Assembly: GCA_964567295.1 (NCBI GenBank)
Contig: CAZMLU010000007.1
Span: 1 to 56,432, forward strand
Origin: SLJK01 sp964567295
Lineage (GTDB): Bacteria; Bacillota; Dethiobacteria; DTU022; UBA8154
Length of the DNA: 56,432 nucleotides
Reading direction: 5' to 3'
Positions 9,242 to 16,773 of the stretch are shown piece by piece. Position numbers and translations under genes: made by a program. The first letter of the stretch is position 1. Every line of letters begins with the position of its first letter. The notes below the pieces were generated by a model. The model saw nothing but the letters and a program-made list of their open reading frames with translations. It was not told the DNA's origin and did not search any database.

Positions 9242-10761
9242 TAACTGTTCTCCTTAGCTTTACTTTGCAGCCTTTTATCTATTAGCTCTAACGCAATTTC
9301 ACGATCATTAAAAGGGATAGTGCGATCACCAAACACCTGGTAATTTTCATGCCCTTTGCCGGCGATTATCACCATATCTCCTGGGCGCGCTAAATCTATT
9401 CCGAGTTTGATAGCTTCAAACCTATCGCCTTGCACAGCATACCCACTGCCAAAGTCTTTCTTCTTCCTTAAGCCGGCTTCTACTTCTTCAATTATTTTCC
9501 CTGGATCTTCTCCCCTGGGATTATCAGATGTAAGAATACAGTAATTGCTATATTCTCCAGCAATGCGCCCCATTATAGGCCTTTTGCCCTTATCACGTTC
9601 TCCACCACAACCAAAAATGGTAATAATTTTTCCTTCCACAAAATGCTTGGCCGCTTGTAAAATATTCTCCAAACCGTCCGGTGTATGAGCATAATCGATA
9701 ATTACCAAAAAATCCTGTCCTAGATCCACAGATTCAAAGCGACCGGGAATACCTTCTATCGATTCAAAGGTTTCTTTTATTGAAGAGAGAGGAATCCCTT
9801 TTAAAAGTGCAACAGTAGTCGCTGCCAAAGCATTATATACACTAAACTTTCCTGTTAATTTAAGGGAAAAGTCTTCCATGCCCCAGGGACTGCGTAAGCG
9901 ATAAGCTACCCCCTTACCACTTAAGTTGACATTCTCGGCCTTTACGTCGGCCTCTTTTTCAATGCCGTACGAAACAGATTGTACTGTCGTCTGCCTCAAA
10001 AAAAAGTGGTAATTCTGATCATCACGGTTTAAAATAGCATAACGTGGGGATACCCCCTTTAAAAAACTGCCTCCCTGCTGTGAAAACAATTTGCCCTTAG
10101 CAGAACGGTAACGCTCAAAGTCTTGGTGAAAGTCCAGATGATCTTTTGTTATATTGGTATAAACAGCCAGGTCAAAATCGCATCCTGATACACGGTTCAA
10201 CTCCAGTGCATGGGAAGAAACTTCCATAACAGCATATTTCACGGCCCTTTGTACCATGTGATACAATATTTTTTGCAAATCTACAGCTTCCGGTGTCGTA
10301 GCTAACACCGGCAAATTCTCTTCTCCAATGCAGTATTTAATCGTTCCTAAAAGAGCTGTTCTGCAAGCTTGATTGCGAAAAACCGCTTCGATCAGATGAG
10401 AGGTCGTCGTTTTCCCATTGGTACCTGTGACGCCGATAAGACATAGTTCTCTAGAAGGTGAGCCCCAGAATAATTCTGCCATAGCTGCCATTGCCATACG
10501 AACATTGGAAACAAGTATCTTGGTAACACCTTTTACTTCCCTCTCCTTCTCCAAAACCACTGCTACAGCTCCAGCCTCTATAGCCTGTGGTATAAAATCG
10601 TGCCCATCAGCTTTATTACCCTCCAAACAAAAAAATATGTAGCCCGGCTCAACCTTTTCCGAGCGATACTCCAGCCCTCGAATGGATATATTTGTTTTAC
10701 CTTCAACGGCAGTATAATGGATAACTTCAAGTAAGCGCTCAAGCTCTGTGATTTTTTCCAA
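9241..10761 (-). CDS. murE: UDP-MurNAc-dipeptide:meso-DAP ligase MurE
   Basis: MurE adds the third residue of the stem peptide. The 506-residue protein shows GVTGTNGKTTTSHL (P-loop), TPEAVDLQ, NITKDHLDFH, DYAHTPDGLENIL and the substrate-selecting motif DNPRGEDP. The DNPR motif is known to mark meso-diaminopimelate rather than lysine specificity. This agrees with dapL, dapF and lysA in the same window. The start codon is TTG after GGAGAGGT. The roughly 500 nt between this gene and the PBP are the decayed PASTA tail described separately. Confidence 0.95.
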   Translation of the reverse strand: MEKITELERLLEVIHYTAVEGKTNISIRGLEYRSEKVEPGYIFFCLEGNKADGHDFIPQAIEAGAVAVVLEKEREVKGVTKILVSNVRMAMAAMAELFWGSPSRELCLIGVTGTNGKTTTSHLIEAVFRNQACRTALLGTIKYCIGEENLPVLATTPEAVDLQKILYHMVQRAVKYAVMEVSSHALELNRVSGCDFDLAVYTNITKDHLDFHQDFERYRSAKGKLFSQQGGSFLKGVSPRYAILNRDDQNYHFFLRQTTVQSVSYGIEKEADVKAENVNLSGKGVAYRLRSPWGMEDFSLKLTGKFSVYNALAATTVALLKGIPLSSIKETFESIEGIPGRFESVDLGQDFLVIIDYAHTPDGLENILQAAKHFVEGKIITIFGCGGERDKGKRPIMGRIAGEYSNYCILTSDNPRGEDPGKIIEEVEAGLRKKKDFGSGYAVQGDRFEAIKLGIDLARPGDMVIIAGKGHENYQVFGDRTIPFNDREIALELIDKRLQSKAKENS

Positions 10762-10879
10762 TGCTTACCTCTCCGTCCTTTATCTTATCATTAGTTGCCT
10801 ATTACTTATCTATTATAAATCGTCCGTTACTTTCCAAAAAAAATAGTTTATGTGGACTGATAGCCTTGATAATTATACC

Positions 10880-11279
10880 TCAATCTAGCAGTGATGAAAA
10901 GTACACTTTAGTAACAGCGCCCTTTGTGATTGGCTTCCCGGTAGGAGGATCCTGCCGGATAGCAATACCGCTACCCACTGCTTCCATCTTTGACTCTAAC
11001 TTATTAAGACCTCGCTGATCGACACACCCTGCAATTCAGGCATATATACCTGGTTGGCATTTTCGGCACACCAAAGATCTTCCAAATAAACAAATACATT
11101 TTTTTGAAGAGACACACGTTCTCCAACGCCAGGGGTTTGATCCACTATAACTCCTTCATACCCACCTGTTTAAGCTGCATTCCTTACATATCGAACAAAG
11201 TGCCTGCCTCATCCACGGTCAATCCTGTAAGATCCGAAACCTCTACTATGCCATTATTGTCTTCCTGGAGAGGATCAAT
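10880..11279 (-). pseudogene. Decayed C-terminal PASTA domains of the upstream PBP
   Basis: This stretch does not encode one continuous protein, but three frames read in turn give two recognisable PASTA domains. From 11279, frame 2 reads IDPLQEDNNG then VEVSDLTGLTVDEAG and meets a TAA at 11184-11186. The same frame resumes with GMQLKQVG. After a one-base shift it reads GVIVDQTPGVGERV, then VYMPELQGVSISEV up to a TAG at 10996-10998. After another shift it reads IRQDPPTGKPITKGAVTKVYF, ending with a TGA at 10880-10882. Three of the lesions sit in short homopolymers (C5, G3, A2) and look like one-base indels. PASTA domains bind uncrosslinked muropeptides or beta-lactams. Here they are cut from the transpeptidase. 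Confidence 0.85.
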
Positions 11280-12975
11280 GAGGGGGTATCTCCAGGTAAG
11301 ATAGCACATCCCTCATGATCTCCCTGAACAAAGGAGCACTTAACTGGGATCCCCACTGCGGACCTCTCTTTGCTCCATCGATAGCAACATAAAGAAGAAA
11401 CTGGGGATCTTCCAAGGGGGAAAATCCGATAAAGGAAAGAATATACTCTCCTGGAATATAGTTGCCGCTAGAACCAACCTTTTGAGCTGTTCCGGTCTTA
11501 CCAGCAACACGATATCCATCGACAGAAGCCTTTACACCAGTACCATCCTCGACTACTTTTTCCATTATAAGAGAAACTTCTTTAGAGGTATCCTCCGAAA
11601 TAACCCGGCGAACTAACTCGGGGGCACTTTTACTTACGGTTTTCCCTTCCGAATTGCGTATTTCTTCTACAATATATGGCTGCATAAGTTTTCCACCATT
11701 TGCTATAGCTGAAACTGCCATTACCTGTTGAAGGGGGGTAACAGAGAGACCCTGACCAAAAGAAGAAGTAGCAAGCTCTAGACGTCCTACCTGCTCAGGC
11801 CTAAAAAGAAGACCTCTTCCTTCACCTGGATAATCGATCCCTGTACGGGAACCAAAACCAAAGGCTCTCACATAATCGAATAATTTTTGAGAACCAAGCT
11901 TTTCTCCCAACTCTATAAAAGCGGGATTGCATGAATGCAAAACCGCCTCTAAAAAATTGAGCTCTCCATGCCCACCCTGATCAGAAGTCCAACAACGAAC
12001 TTCGTGACCGGAAATCTCTACAGAACCCTTACACGTAAGTTTTTCCTCTCTTTTGTACAACCCTTCTTCAATAGCAGCAGCAAGGGGTATAAGTTTAAAA
12101 GTTGAACCAGGCTCAAAAGTATCGGTTACTGGTAGAAGAGGCCAGTGTTCATTTTCATATTCACTAAACTTATTGGGGTCAAAATCCGGCTTTGAGGCTG
12201 CAGCCAGTAATTCTCCTGTCTGCGGATTGACAGCTAATGCCATAACCCTTCGGGGAGAATACTCAATCATTGCACGTGAAAGTTCTCTTTCCACAATAAA
12301 TTGTATAGTTTCATCTATCGTTAAGTGGAGATCCATCCCTTCCTTAGCAGGGATAAGACTACTCACACCAGGTATCTCCCGTCCTTTGTTATCAGCAGGA
12401 AACACTAAATTACCGTCCAGGCCTTTTAACTCTTCTTCATAATATATTTCCAGGCCACTCCAACCCTGATCTGTTCCAACAAAACCCAATACCTGTGATA
12501 AAAGTGTATCATTTGGATAAAATCGTTTAGGTTCCTTTCTAAAAATAATGCCCGGTAAGTCCAAAAGCTCGATTTCGTGGACCATCTCTTCATCGATCTG
12601 GCGCTTCAAATAAACTGCTGCACGTTCTTGGGTGATAAGCTCTAAAATACGCTCTTCGTTCATATCCAGAGCAGGGGCAAGAGCCCTGGCAGTGAAGGAA
12701 TGATCTTCTATTTGTAGGGGAAGAGCCACAACAGTTTTAGCCGTAGCACTACCAGCTAAGAGGTTATTGTTACGGTCAAAAATATTCCCTCTAGAAGAAA
12801 GGGCGGGAATACTGCGATTCCATTGAGACCAGGCCTTCTGCTGTAACTCTTCTGCCATTACAATTTGAATCCACCCTAATCTAAAGAGCAGGGCAGTCAT
12901 AAGAAGAATTATTATTATAAAGACAGCAAGTATTCTTTTCCGAATACGTGCAATTGAAACTGAACCTATCGCCAT
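11275..12975 (-). CDS. Class B penicillin-binding protein (PBP2B/SpoVD type), truncated after the transpeptidase domain
   Basis: This is a transpeptidase that crosslinks septal or spore-cortex peptidoglycan. The 566-residue product has an N-terminal membrane helix (about 10-35), a dimerisation domain (SRGNIFDRN near 61) and an intact catalytic domain with STFK at 291-294, SCN at 348-350 and KTGT at 493-496. The ATG at 12975 lies 8 nt after GGGGAG and replaces a longer frame that would run into ftsL. The frame ends in LEIPPH and a TGA just after the transpeptidase fold. One extra C in a C5 run appears to cause this, because the next frame continues into PASTA domains. Position beside ftsL and murE fits either PBP2B or SpoVD, which I cannot separate. 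Confidence 0.9.
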   Translation of the reverse strand: MAIGSVSIARIRKRILAVFIIIILLMTALLFRLGWIQIVMAEELQQKAWSQWNRSIPALSSRGNIFDRNNNLLAGSATAKTVVALPLQIEDHSFTARALAPALDMNEERILELITQERAAVYLKRQIDEEMVHEIELLDLPGIIFRKEPKRFYPNDTLLSQVLGFVGTDQGWSGLEIYYEEELKGLDGNLVFPADNKGREIPGVSSLIPAKEGMDLHLTIDETIQFIVERELSRAMIEYSPRRVMALAVNPQTGELLAAASKPDFDPNKFSEYENEHWPLLPVTDTFEPGSTFKLIPLAAAIEEGLYKREEKLTCKGSVEISGHEVRCWTSDQGGHGELNFLEAVLHSCNPAFIELGEKLGSQKLFDYVRAFGFGSRTGIDYPGEGRGLLFRPEQVGRLELATSSFGQGLSVTPLQQVMAVSAIANGGKLMQPYIVEEIRNSEGKTVSKSAPELVRRVISEDTSKEVSLIMEKVVEDGTGVKASVDGYRVAGKTGTAQKVGSSGNYIPGEYILSFIGFSPLEDPQFLLYVAIDGAKRGPQWGSQLSAPLFREIMRDVLSYLEIPPH

Positions 12976-13000
12976 CGGCTGTCTCCCCTTGAATAGCAGC

Positions 13001-13390
13001 CTAATCTTCGACGGAAGAGATAAGGAGCCACTGTCTATTTTCAGGATACTGGAGGCCAAGCTCGTTTTTAGCTATTGCCTCAATTCTCTCCAGCGAGCTC
13101 AGTCTTTTTACCTCAATTTGCAAGTGCTGCCGTTCTTCTTGTAGAGCATCCAACTCTTTTGATGTCTGCTGAATCTGATAATTTACAGCCACTACTTGGC
13201 TGTACTGACTGATTAGACCCACCCCAATAATTATTAAACAAAAAATCAGGCAAATAAGCAATAGGCTCTCCTTTTGGTTGCACAATCTCTTAGAGCTAGA
13301 GATTGGATAAAATGTACGGGAAGCTTGTTTTTTTGCAAAGTTTCCATCTTTGAAATAATTTATCCTGGGTTTTTCTTTTTTTGCTAACAA
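13001..13390 (-). CDS. ftsL: FtsL-like septum protein
   Basis: This is a 129-residue bitopic protein with a basic N-terminal cytoplasmic part, one membrane helix (about 41-64, rich in Leu/Ile) and a short extracellular coiled coil (QIQQTSKELDALQEE). A conserved-looking tail (RIEAIAKNELGLQYP) resembles the DivIC/FtsL family. Sequence conservation in this family is low, so the call rests on size, topology and position between rsmH and the PBP. The start codon is TTG after AGGTGAATAAG, 6 nt past the rsmH stop. Confidence 0.8.
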   Translation of the reverse strand: MLAKKEKPRINYFKDGNFAKKQASRTFYPISSSKRLCNQKESLLLICLIFCLIIIGVGLISQYSQVVAVNYQIQQTSKELDALQEERQHLQIEVKRLSSLERIEAIAKNELGLQYPENRQWLLISSVED

Positions 13391-13396
13391 ACTTAT

Positions 13397-14389
13397 TCAC
13401 CTACCATCCTTATCAGAACTTATAAGACTGTGAATTCGTTCTGCTGCCCTAAAACGTGCACTTGCAGCTCTAGGATTTACTTCGATTTCTTCTCTCGCAG
13501 GTGTCAATGGTCTTCTATTAAGCACCTTTAATAAAGAGGTCCAGCCACATCTACAAATAGGCATTTTGGGCGGGCATATGCATTCTCTTGAATATTCTTT
13601 AAAATATCTTTTCACAATTCTATCTTCCAGTGAATGATAGGAGATTAATACGAGTCTTCCTCCGGGCTTTAAAATATGTATCCCCTGTATCAAGCCACTT
13701 TCAAGATTGTCAAGTTCTTTATTGACCACGATACGAAGGGCCTGAAAAACTCGCTTGGCTGGGTGACCTCTTTTTTGTTTTGCTCCAGATGGAACAGCTT
13801 TCCTAATAATATCTACAAGCTGTCCAGTAGTATAAATTTCTCCCTTTGTGCGGCGGTAGCGATCTATAAGATAGGCAATCTTCTCAGCCCATCGCTCTTC
13901 TCCATATTCTTTAAAAACCCTGGCAAGTTCACGGCGAGACAACTCCTTTAGCACTTGGAGTGCTGTTTGCGAAAGGGTTTGATCCATACGCATATCCAAC
14001 GGTACATCATCCCTATATGTAAACCCACGAGAAGGAGAATCTAGCTGCAAGGAGGAAACTCCTAAATCAAAGATTATCCCATCTACTTTTTTTATCCCTT
14101 GTTTTTTTAGCAACATCTCCAGAGAACGAAAATTTCCATAGACGGCCCAAAAACTATCACCCCAGGAAGCAAGCCTTTCTTTCGCTGTCTCCAAGGCATA
14201 ACTGTCGCAATCAATGCCGATAACCAGTCCTTTGCCAACCATCCCTTTCAGTAAATTCTCAGTATGCCCTCCTGTTCCCAACGTAGCATCAACAATGATT
14301 TTACCGGGTGCAGGCTGTAAATAATGCAATGTTTCTTGCACCATAACAGGTGTATGGCCGTAATTATCGTCCTTAGCTGAGTAATCCAT
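13397..14389 (-). CDS. rsmH: 16S rRNA (cytosine1402-N4)-methyltransferase RsmH (MraW)
   Basis: RsmH methylates N4 of C1402 in the ribosomal decoding centre. The 330-residue protein carries the SAM-binding motif DATLGTGGHTENLL, the FDLGVSSLQLDSPSRGF block, the helical insert with KRGHPAKRVFQALRI, and LISYHSLEDRIVKRYF. All are diagnostic of the MraW family. It is the second gene of the dcw operon, directly after mraZ, with GGAG just ahead of the ATG. Confidence 0.96.
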   Translation of the reverse strand: MDYSAKDDNYGHTPVMVQETLHYLQPAPGKIIVDATLGTGGHTENLLKGMVGKGLVIGIDCDSYALETAKERLASWGDSFWAVYGNFRSLEMLLKKQGIKKVDGIIFDLGVSSLQLDSPSRGFTYRDDVPLDMRMDQTLSQTALQVLKELSRRELARVFKEYGEERWAEKIAYLIDRYRRTKGEIYTTGQLVDIIRKAVPSGAKQKRGHPAKRVFQALRIVVNKELDNLESGLIQGIHILKPGGRLVLISYHSLEDRIVKRYFKEYSRECICPPKMPICRCGWTSLLKVLNRRPLTPAREEIEVNPRAASARFRAAERIHSLISSDKDGR

Positions 14390-14402
14390 TTTTCTCCTGT
14401 CA

Positions 14403-14834
14403 TTATAAATTAAAATCCATCATCTTCTCTGCAACCTGTTCAAAAGATAGTTCAGAGCTCTTACTATATTTTTCCCAGTTTTCCAGGCTCCATATCTCGG
14501 CTCTATTGGAAACTCCGATAAAAACAATATCTTTTATTAGACCTGAATGCTCTCTTAGAGGAGGTGGAATGAGAATGCGTTTCTGCTTATCTACCTCTAC
14601 CTCTGAAGCCCCGGAAAAGAACATTCTCATAAAAGCACGGGCTTCTGCCTTCGTAAAGGGAAGATCCTTAAGCTTGTTTTCCAACTTTGCCCATTCGCGG
14701 GTATGGTATAAAAAAAGGCAGTTGTCCAATCCACGGGTAATAATAAATTCATCGCCCAATTCTTCCCTAAAACGGACCGGCACAATTACCCGCCCCTTTT
14801 TATCAAGTGTATGAAAATATTCTCCGATGAACAT
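14403..14834 (-). CDS. mraZ: Transcriptional regulator MraZ
   Basis: MraZ is a DNA-binding protein with two AbrB-like swapped-hairpin domains that represses its own dcw operon. The 143-residue product starts MFIGEYFHTLDKKGR, the standard N-terminus, and repeats the fold with EVDKQKRILIPPPLREH. The ATG at 14834 is chosen over an upstream in-frame codon because it matches the family start and follows GGGGTAG. Three AAAGTGG repeats lie just upstream and are its likely binding site. Confidence 0.94.
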   Translation of the reverse strand: MFIGEYFHTLDKKGRVIVPVRFREELGDEFIITRGLDNCLFLYHTREWAKLENKLKDLPFTKAEARAFMRMFFSGASEVEVDKQKRILIPPPLREHSGLIKDIVFIGVSNRAEIWSLENWEKYSKSSELSFEQVAEKMMDFNL

Positions 14835-14874
14835 TTTTCTACCCCACCCGTGCAATTAATCTTCTTTTATTCCA

Positions 14875-14915
14875 CCACTTTGTACCACTTTAAACCACTT
14901 TTTATATATATTCAA
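14875..14915 (-). promoter_or_regulatory. mraZ operator (three AAAGTGG repeats) overlapping a candidate promoter
   Basis: Read on the minus strand, AAAGTGG occurs three times at 14895-14901, 14885-14891 and 14875-14881, with an exact 10-bp period. Direct repeats of this kind upstream of mraZ are the known MraZ binding sites. A possible promoter, TTGAAT (14910-14915), a 17-nt spacer and TAAAGT (14887-14892), would place the repeats over and just after the -10 region, fitting autorepression. The repeats are certain; the promoter is a weaker reading, since the region is AT-rich. Confidence 0.8.
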
Positions 14916-14978
14916 CCCCTTTTTTAAAAATCCTGCTAAAATATTAAAAAAATATTAAAAAAATTTATAAATTAATGA

Positions 14979-15036
14979 TCTATAATTAAAAAAGAGCGGG
15001 GTTTATATACAAACCCCGCTCTTTTTTAATTATAGA
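14979..15036. terminator. Bidirectional intrinsic terminator, 26-bp perfect stem
   Basis: Arms 14979-15004 and 15011-15036 are exact reverse complements around the 6-nt loop ATATAC. The GC core is GAGCGGGG/CCCCGCTC flanked by A and T runs, so U-tracts form in both directions. It ends the mgtE transcript and insulates the dcw operon. Confidence 0.93.
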
Positions 15037-15086
15037 AATTGCTTGTCAAAGCAAGCTTTTTTAGCTTGTCTAACTCCCCTTAACAT

Positions 15087-16415
15087 TTAAACAAGATAAT
15101 CAAGGAAAGTGGTGGCAATCCAGAAATAAATTAGAAGCCCTGTAACATCCTTTATGCTGGTCACAAAAGGGCCGGCCGAAAGAGCAGGATCTACTCCAAA
15201 GCGATTAAAGATGATCGGAACCAAAGTCCCAATAGCAGCAGCAAGAGTGATAGTCGCAAACATTGCAATACCTACAACTACACCTAACAAGGGAACACCT
15301 CTCCAGATAGATGCTGCTAAAGCGATAATGATGCCGTTTGTTACTCCAATGGTTATACCAACCTTCATTTCACGAAAAAAATAGCTCCAGACGTGGTTTA
15401 CTTCTATTTCCCCTGTTGCCAACCCCCTGACAAAAAGGGTGGAAGACTGGGTTCCCACATTGCCTCCCATGTCCATTATTACAGGAATAAAAACAGCCAA
15501 GAATACTATGGCCTCTAGGGTCGCTTCGAAAACCCCGATCACACTTCCGGAAATCAGCCCTCCAATAAGGCTTATGAATAACCATGGCAACCTCTTCCGA
15601 GCCATTTGAAAAGCTGATGCATCAAGAATATCAACCCTCTGGACCTCACCGGTCCCAGCCATCCGATAAATATCCTCTGTGGCTTCCTCTTCTATAACGT
15701 CCAGGATATCGTCAACTGTAATTATTCCAAGCATGTGCTCCTTTTCGTCAACAACAGGAACCGCTAGAAGATCATACCTGGACACAACCCTTGCTACTTC
15801 TTCCTGATCCATGTGAGCAGAAACACTGATCACATTTTCAAACATTACTTCATGCAAAGGTGTCCCATCTTCCGCCGCAATAAGATCACGAAGAGAAACG
15901 ACCCCCTTCAGCCTGGTTTGCGCATCTACAACATACACATAATAAACAATTTCTGCTTCAGGCGCAACTTCTCGCAAGCGAGTAATTGCCTCTTCCACAG
16001 GGATATCATCCGGCAGAGAAATAAAGTCAGTAGTCATAATGCCGCCGGCTGTATCTTCAGGGTATTTGAGCAGCCCTCTGATCTCTCCAGCTTCTTCCTC
16101 AATAAGAGCGAGAAGTTCTTTTGCTTCTTCCTCGGGGAGGTCACCTATAAGATCTGCTGCATCATCTATAGCCATCTCCCTGAGGATAGCCGAAGCACGG
16201 TGCTTAGTCAAAATTCTCAGCAGAGATACTTGATCAAAAGCATCCATTTCCTGAATGATAAGCGCAGCTTCTTCGTCCGAAAGGAGGTTAAAAAGTTCTT
16301 TTTTTTGCTCTTCTTTTAATTCATCAATATGCTCCGCGAGATCGCTGGGATGAACACCTTCTTGTAACTGTTTAATGATCTTTTGCAAAATTTCCTGGAT
16401 CGGCAAGCCCTTCAC
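15087..16415 (-). CDS. mgtE: Magnesium transporter MgtE
   Basis: MgtE is a homodimeric Mg2+ channel gated by cytoplasmic magnesium. The 442-residue protein has the superhelical N domain (about 1-130), two CBS domains (from MTTDFISLPDDIPVEEA to about 255), a plug helix (RKRLPWLF) and five membrane helices with the pore motif PVIMDMGGNVGTQSSTLFVRGLATGE. The annotated start is GTG. A TTG at 16406 is as likely, since the GGGGGTG covering the GTG would serve as its ribosome site. No M-box riboswitch fits the short leader. The gene appears to be a single-gene transcript between the 6S RNA and the terminator. Confidence 0.93.
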   Translation of the reverse strand: MKGLPIQEILQKIIKQLQEGVHPSDLAEHIDELKEEQKKELFNLLSDEEAALIIQEMDAFDQVSLLRILTKHRASAILREMAIDDAADLIGDLPEEEAKELLALIEEEAGEIRGLLKYPEDTAGGIMTTDFISLPDDIPVEEAITRLREVAPEAEIVYYVYVVDAQTRLKGVVSLRDLIAAEDGTPLHEVMFENVISVSAHMDQEEVARVVSRYDLLAVPVVDEKEHMLGIITVDDILDVIEEEATEDIYRMAGTGEVQRVDILDASAFQMARKRLPWLFISLIGGLISGSVIGVFEATLEAIVFLAVFIPVIMDMGGNVGTQSSTLFVRGLATGEIEVNHVWSYFFREMKVGITIGVTNGIIIALAASIWRGVPLLGVVVGIAMFATITLAAAIGTLVPIIFNRFGVDPALSAGPFVTSIKDVTGLLIYFWIATTFLDYLV

Positions 16416-16439
16416 CCCCTTGATACCGTCAATGCTTAA

Positions 16440-16468
16440 AGTATATCATTTTGTTTTTATAAGTTAAA
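16440..16468 (-). promoter_or_regulatory. Candidate sigma-A promoter for mgtE
   Basis: TTTAAC (16463-16468, minus sense), a 17-nt spacer and TATACT (16440-16445) lie about 25 nt ahead of the mgtE start. The -10 is good and the -35 matches only partly. Confidence 0.45.
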
Positions 16469-16503
16469 TAATCTTGTAAAAAATTTCTTTCCCAAATAAA
16501 ATA

Positions 16504-16673
16504 ACCCCACCATGCCGTGGGCCGCTGTTTTGAACTTCTCCCTCTACAGGTGGGTGCCCTCTTACTTGCTTTACAGGTCCCCTAAAGGGGCATCTGCGCT
16601 ACAAGTAAAGTTAGGCTCCCGTTTCATTAGTGTTAGCTCAAAACTTATACGGGTAATCACGTGCACAGCAGGG
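16504..16673 (-). ncRNA. ssrS: 6S RNA
   Basis: No gene fits between aspS and mgtE, but the minus strand folds into one long irregular hairpin typical of 6S RNA, the promoter mimic that binds sigma-A RNA polymerase. The ends CCCUGCUGUGC (from 16673) and GCAUGGUGGGG (to 16504) pair over 11 bp including G-U pairs. Inner helices form from GGGAGCC with GGCACCC and ACUUGU with GCAAGU. A central open region (GUUUUGAGCUAACAC opposite GUUCAAAAC) remains unpaired or weakly paired. The apical loop is closed by CCCC/GGGG. The B. subtilis 6S-1 gene also lies next to aspS, which supports the call. The exact ends are estimates. A covariance-model match was not possible here. Confidence 0.82.
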
Positions 16674-16701
16674 TAAATTTTTTATGTTTTTTTGCAATAT
16701 T

Positions 16702-16730
16702 ATGATAGCACAGAAATACTCCCTTTGCAA
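16702..16730 (-). promoter_or_regulatory. Sigma-A promoter of the 6S RNA
   Basis: TTGCAA (16725-16730), an exact 17-nt spacer and TATCAT (16702-16707) lie just upstream of the 6S hairpin on the minus strand. Spacing is ideal and both boxes are close to consensus. Confidence 0.7.
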
Positions 16731-16773
16731 GCACTAAATACCCCTCTTGATTCTAAAATCAAACTACAGTTAA

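Noticed and set aside
10761..11018. Plus-strand open frame in the murE-PBP gap
   Set aside because: The minus strand of the same region reads as decayed PASTA domains, which explains it better; the plus-strand frame has no motif.
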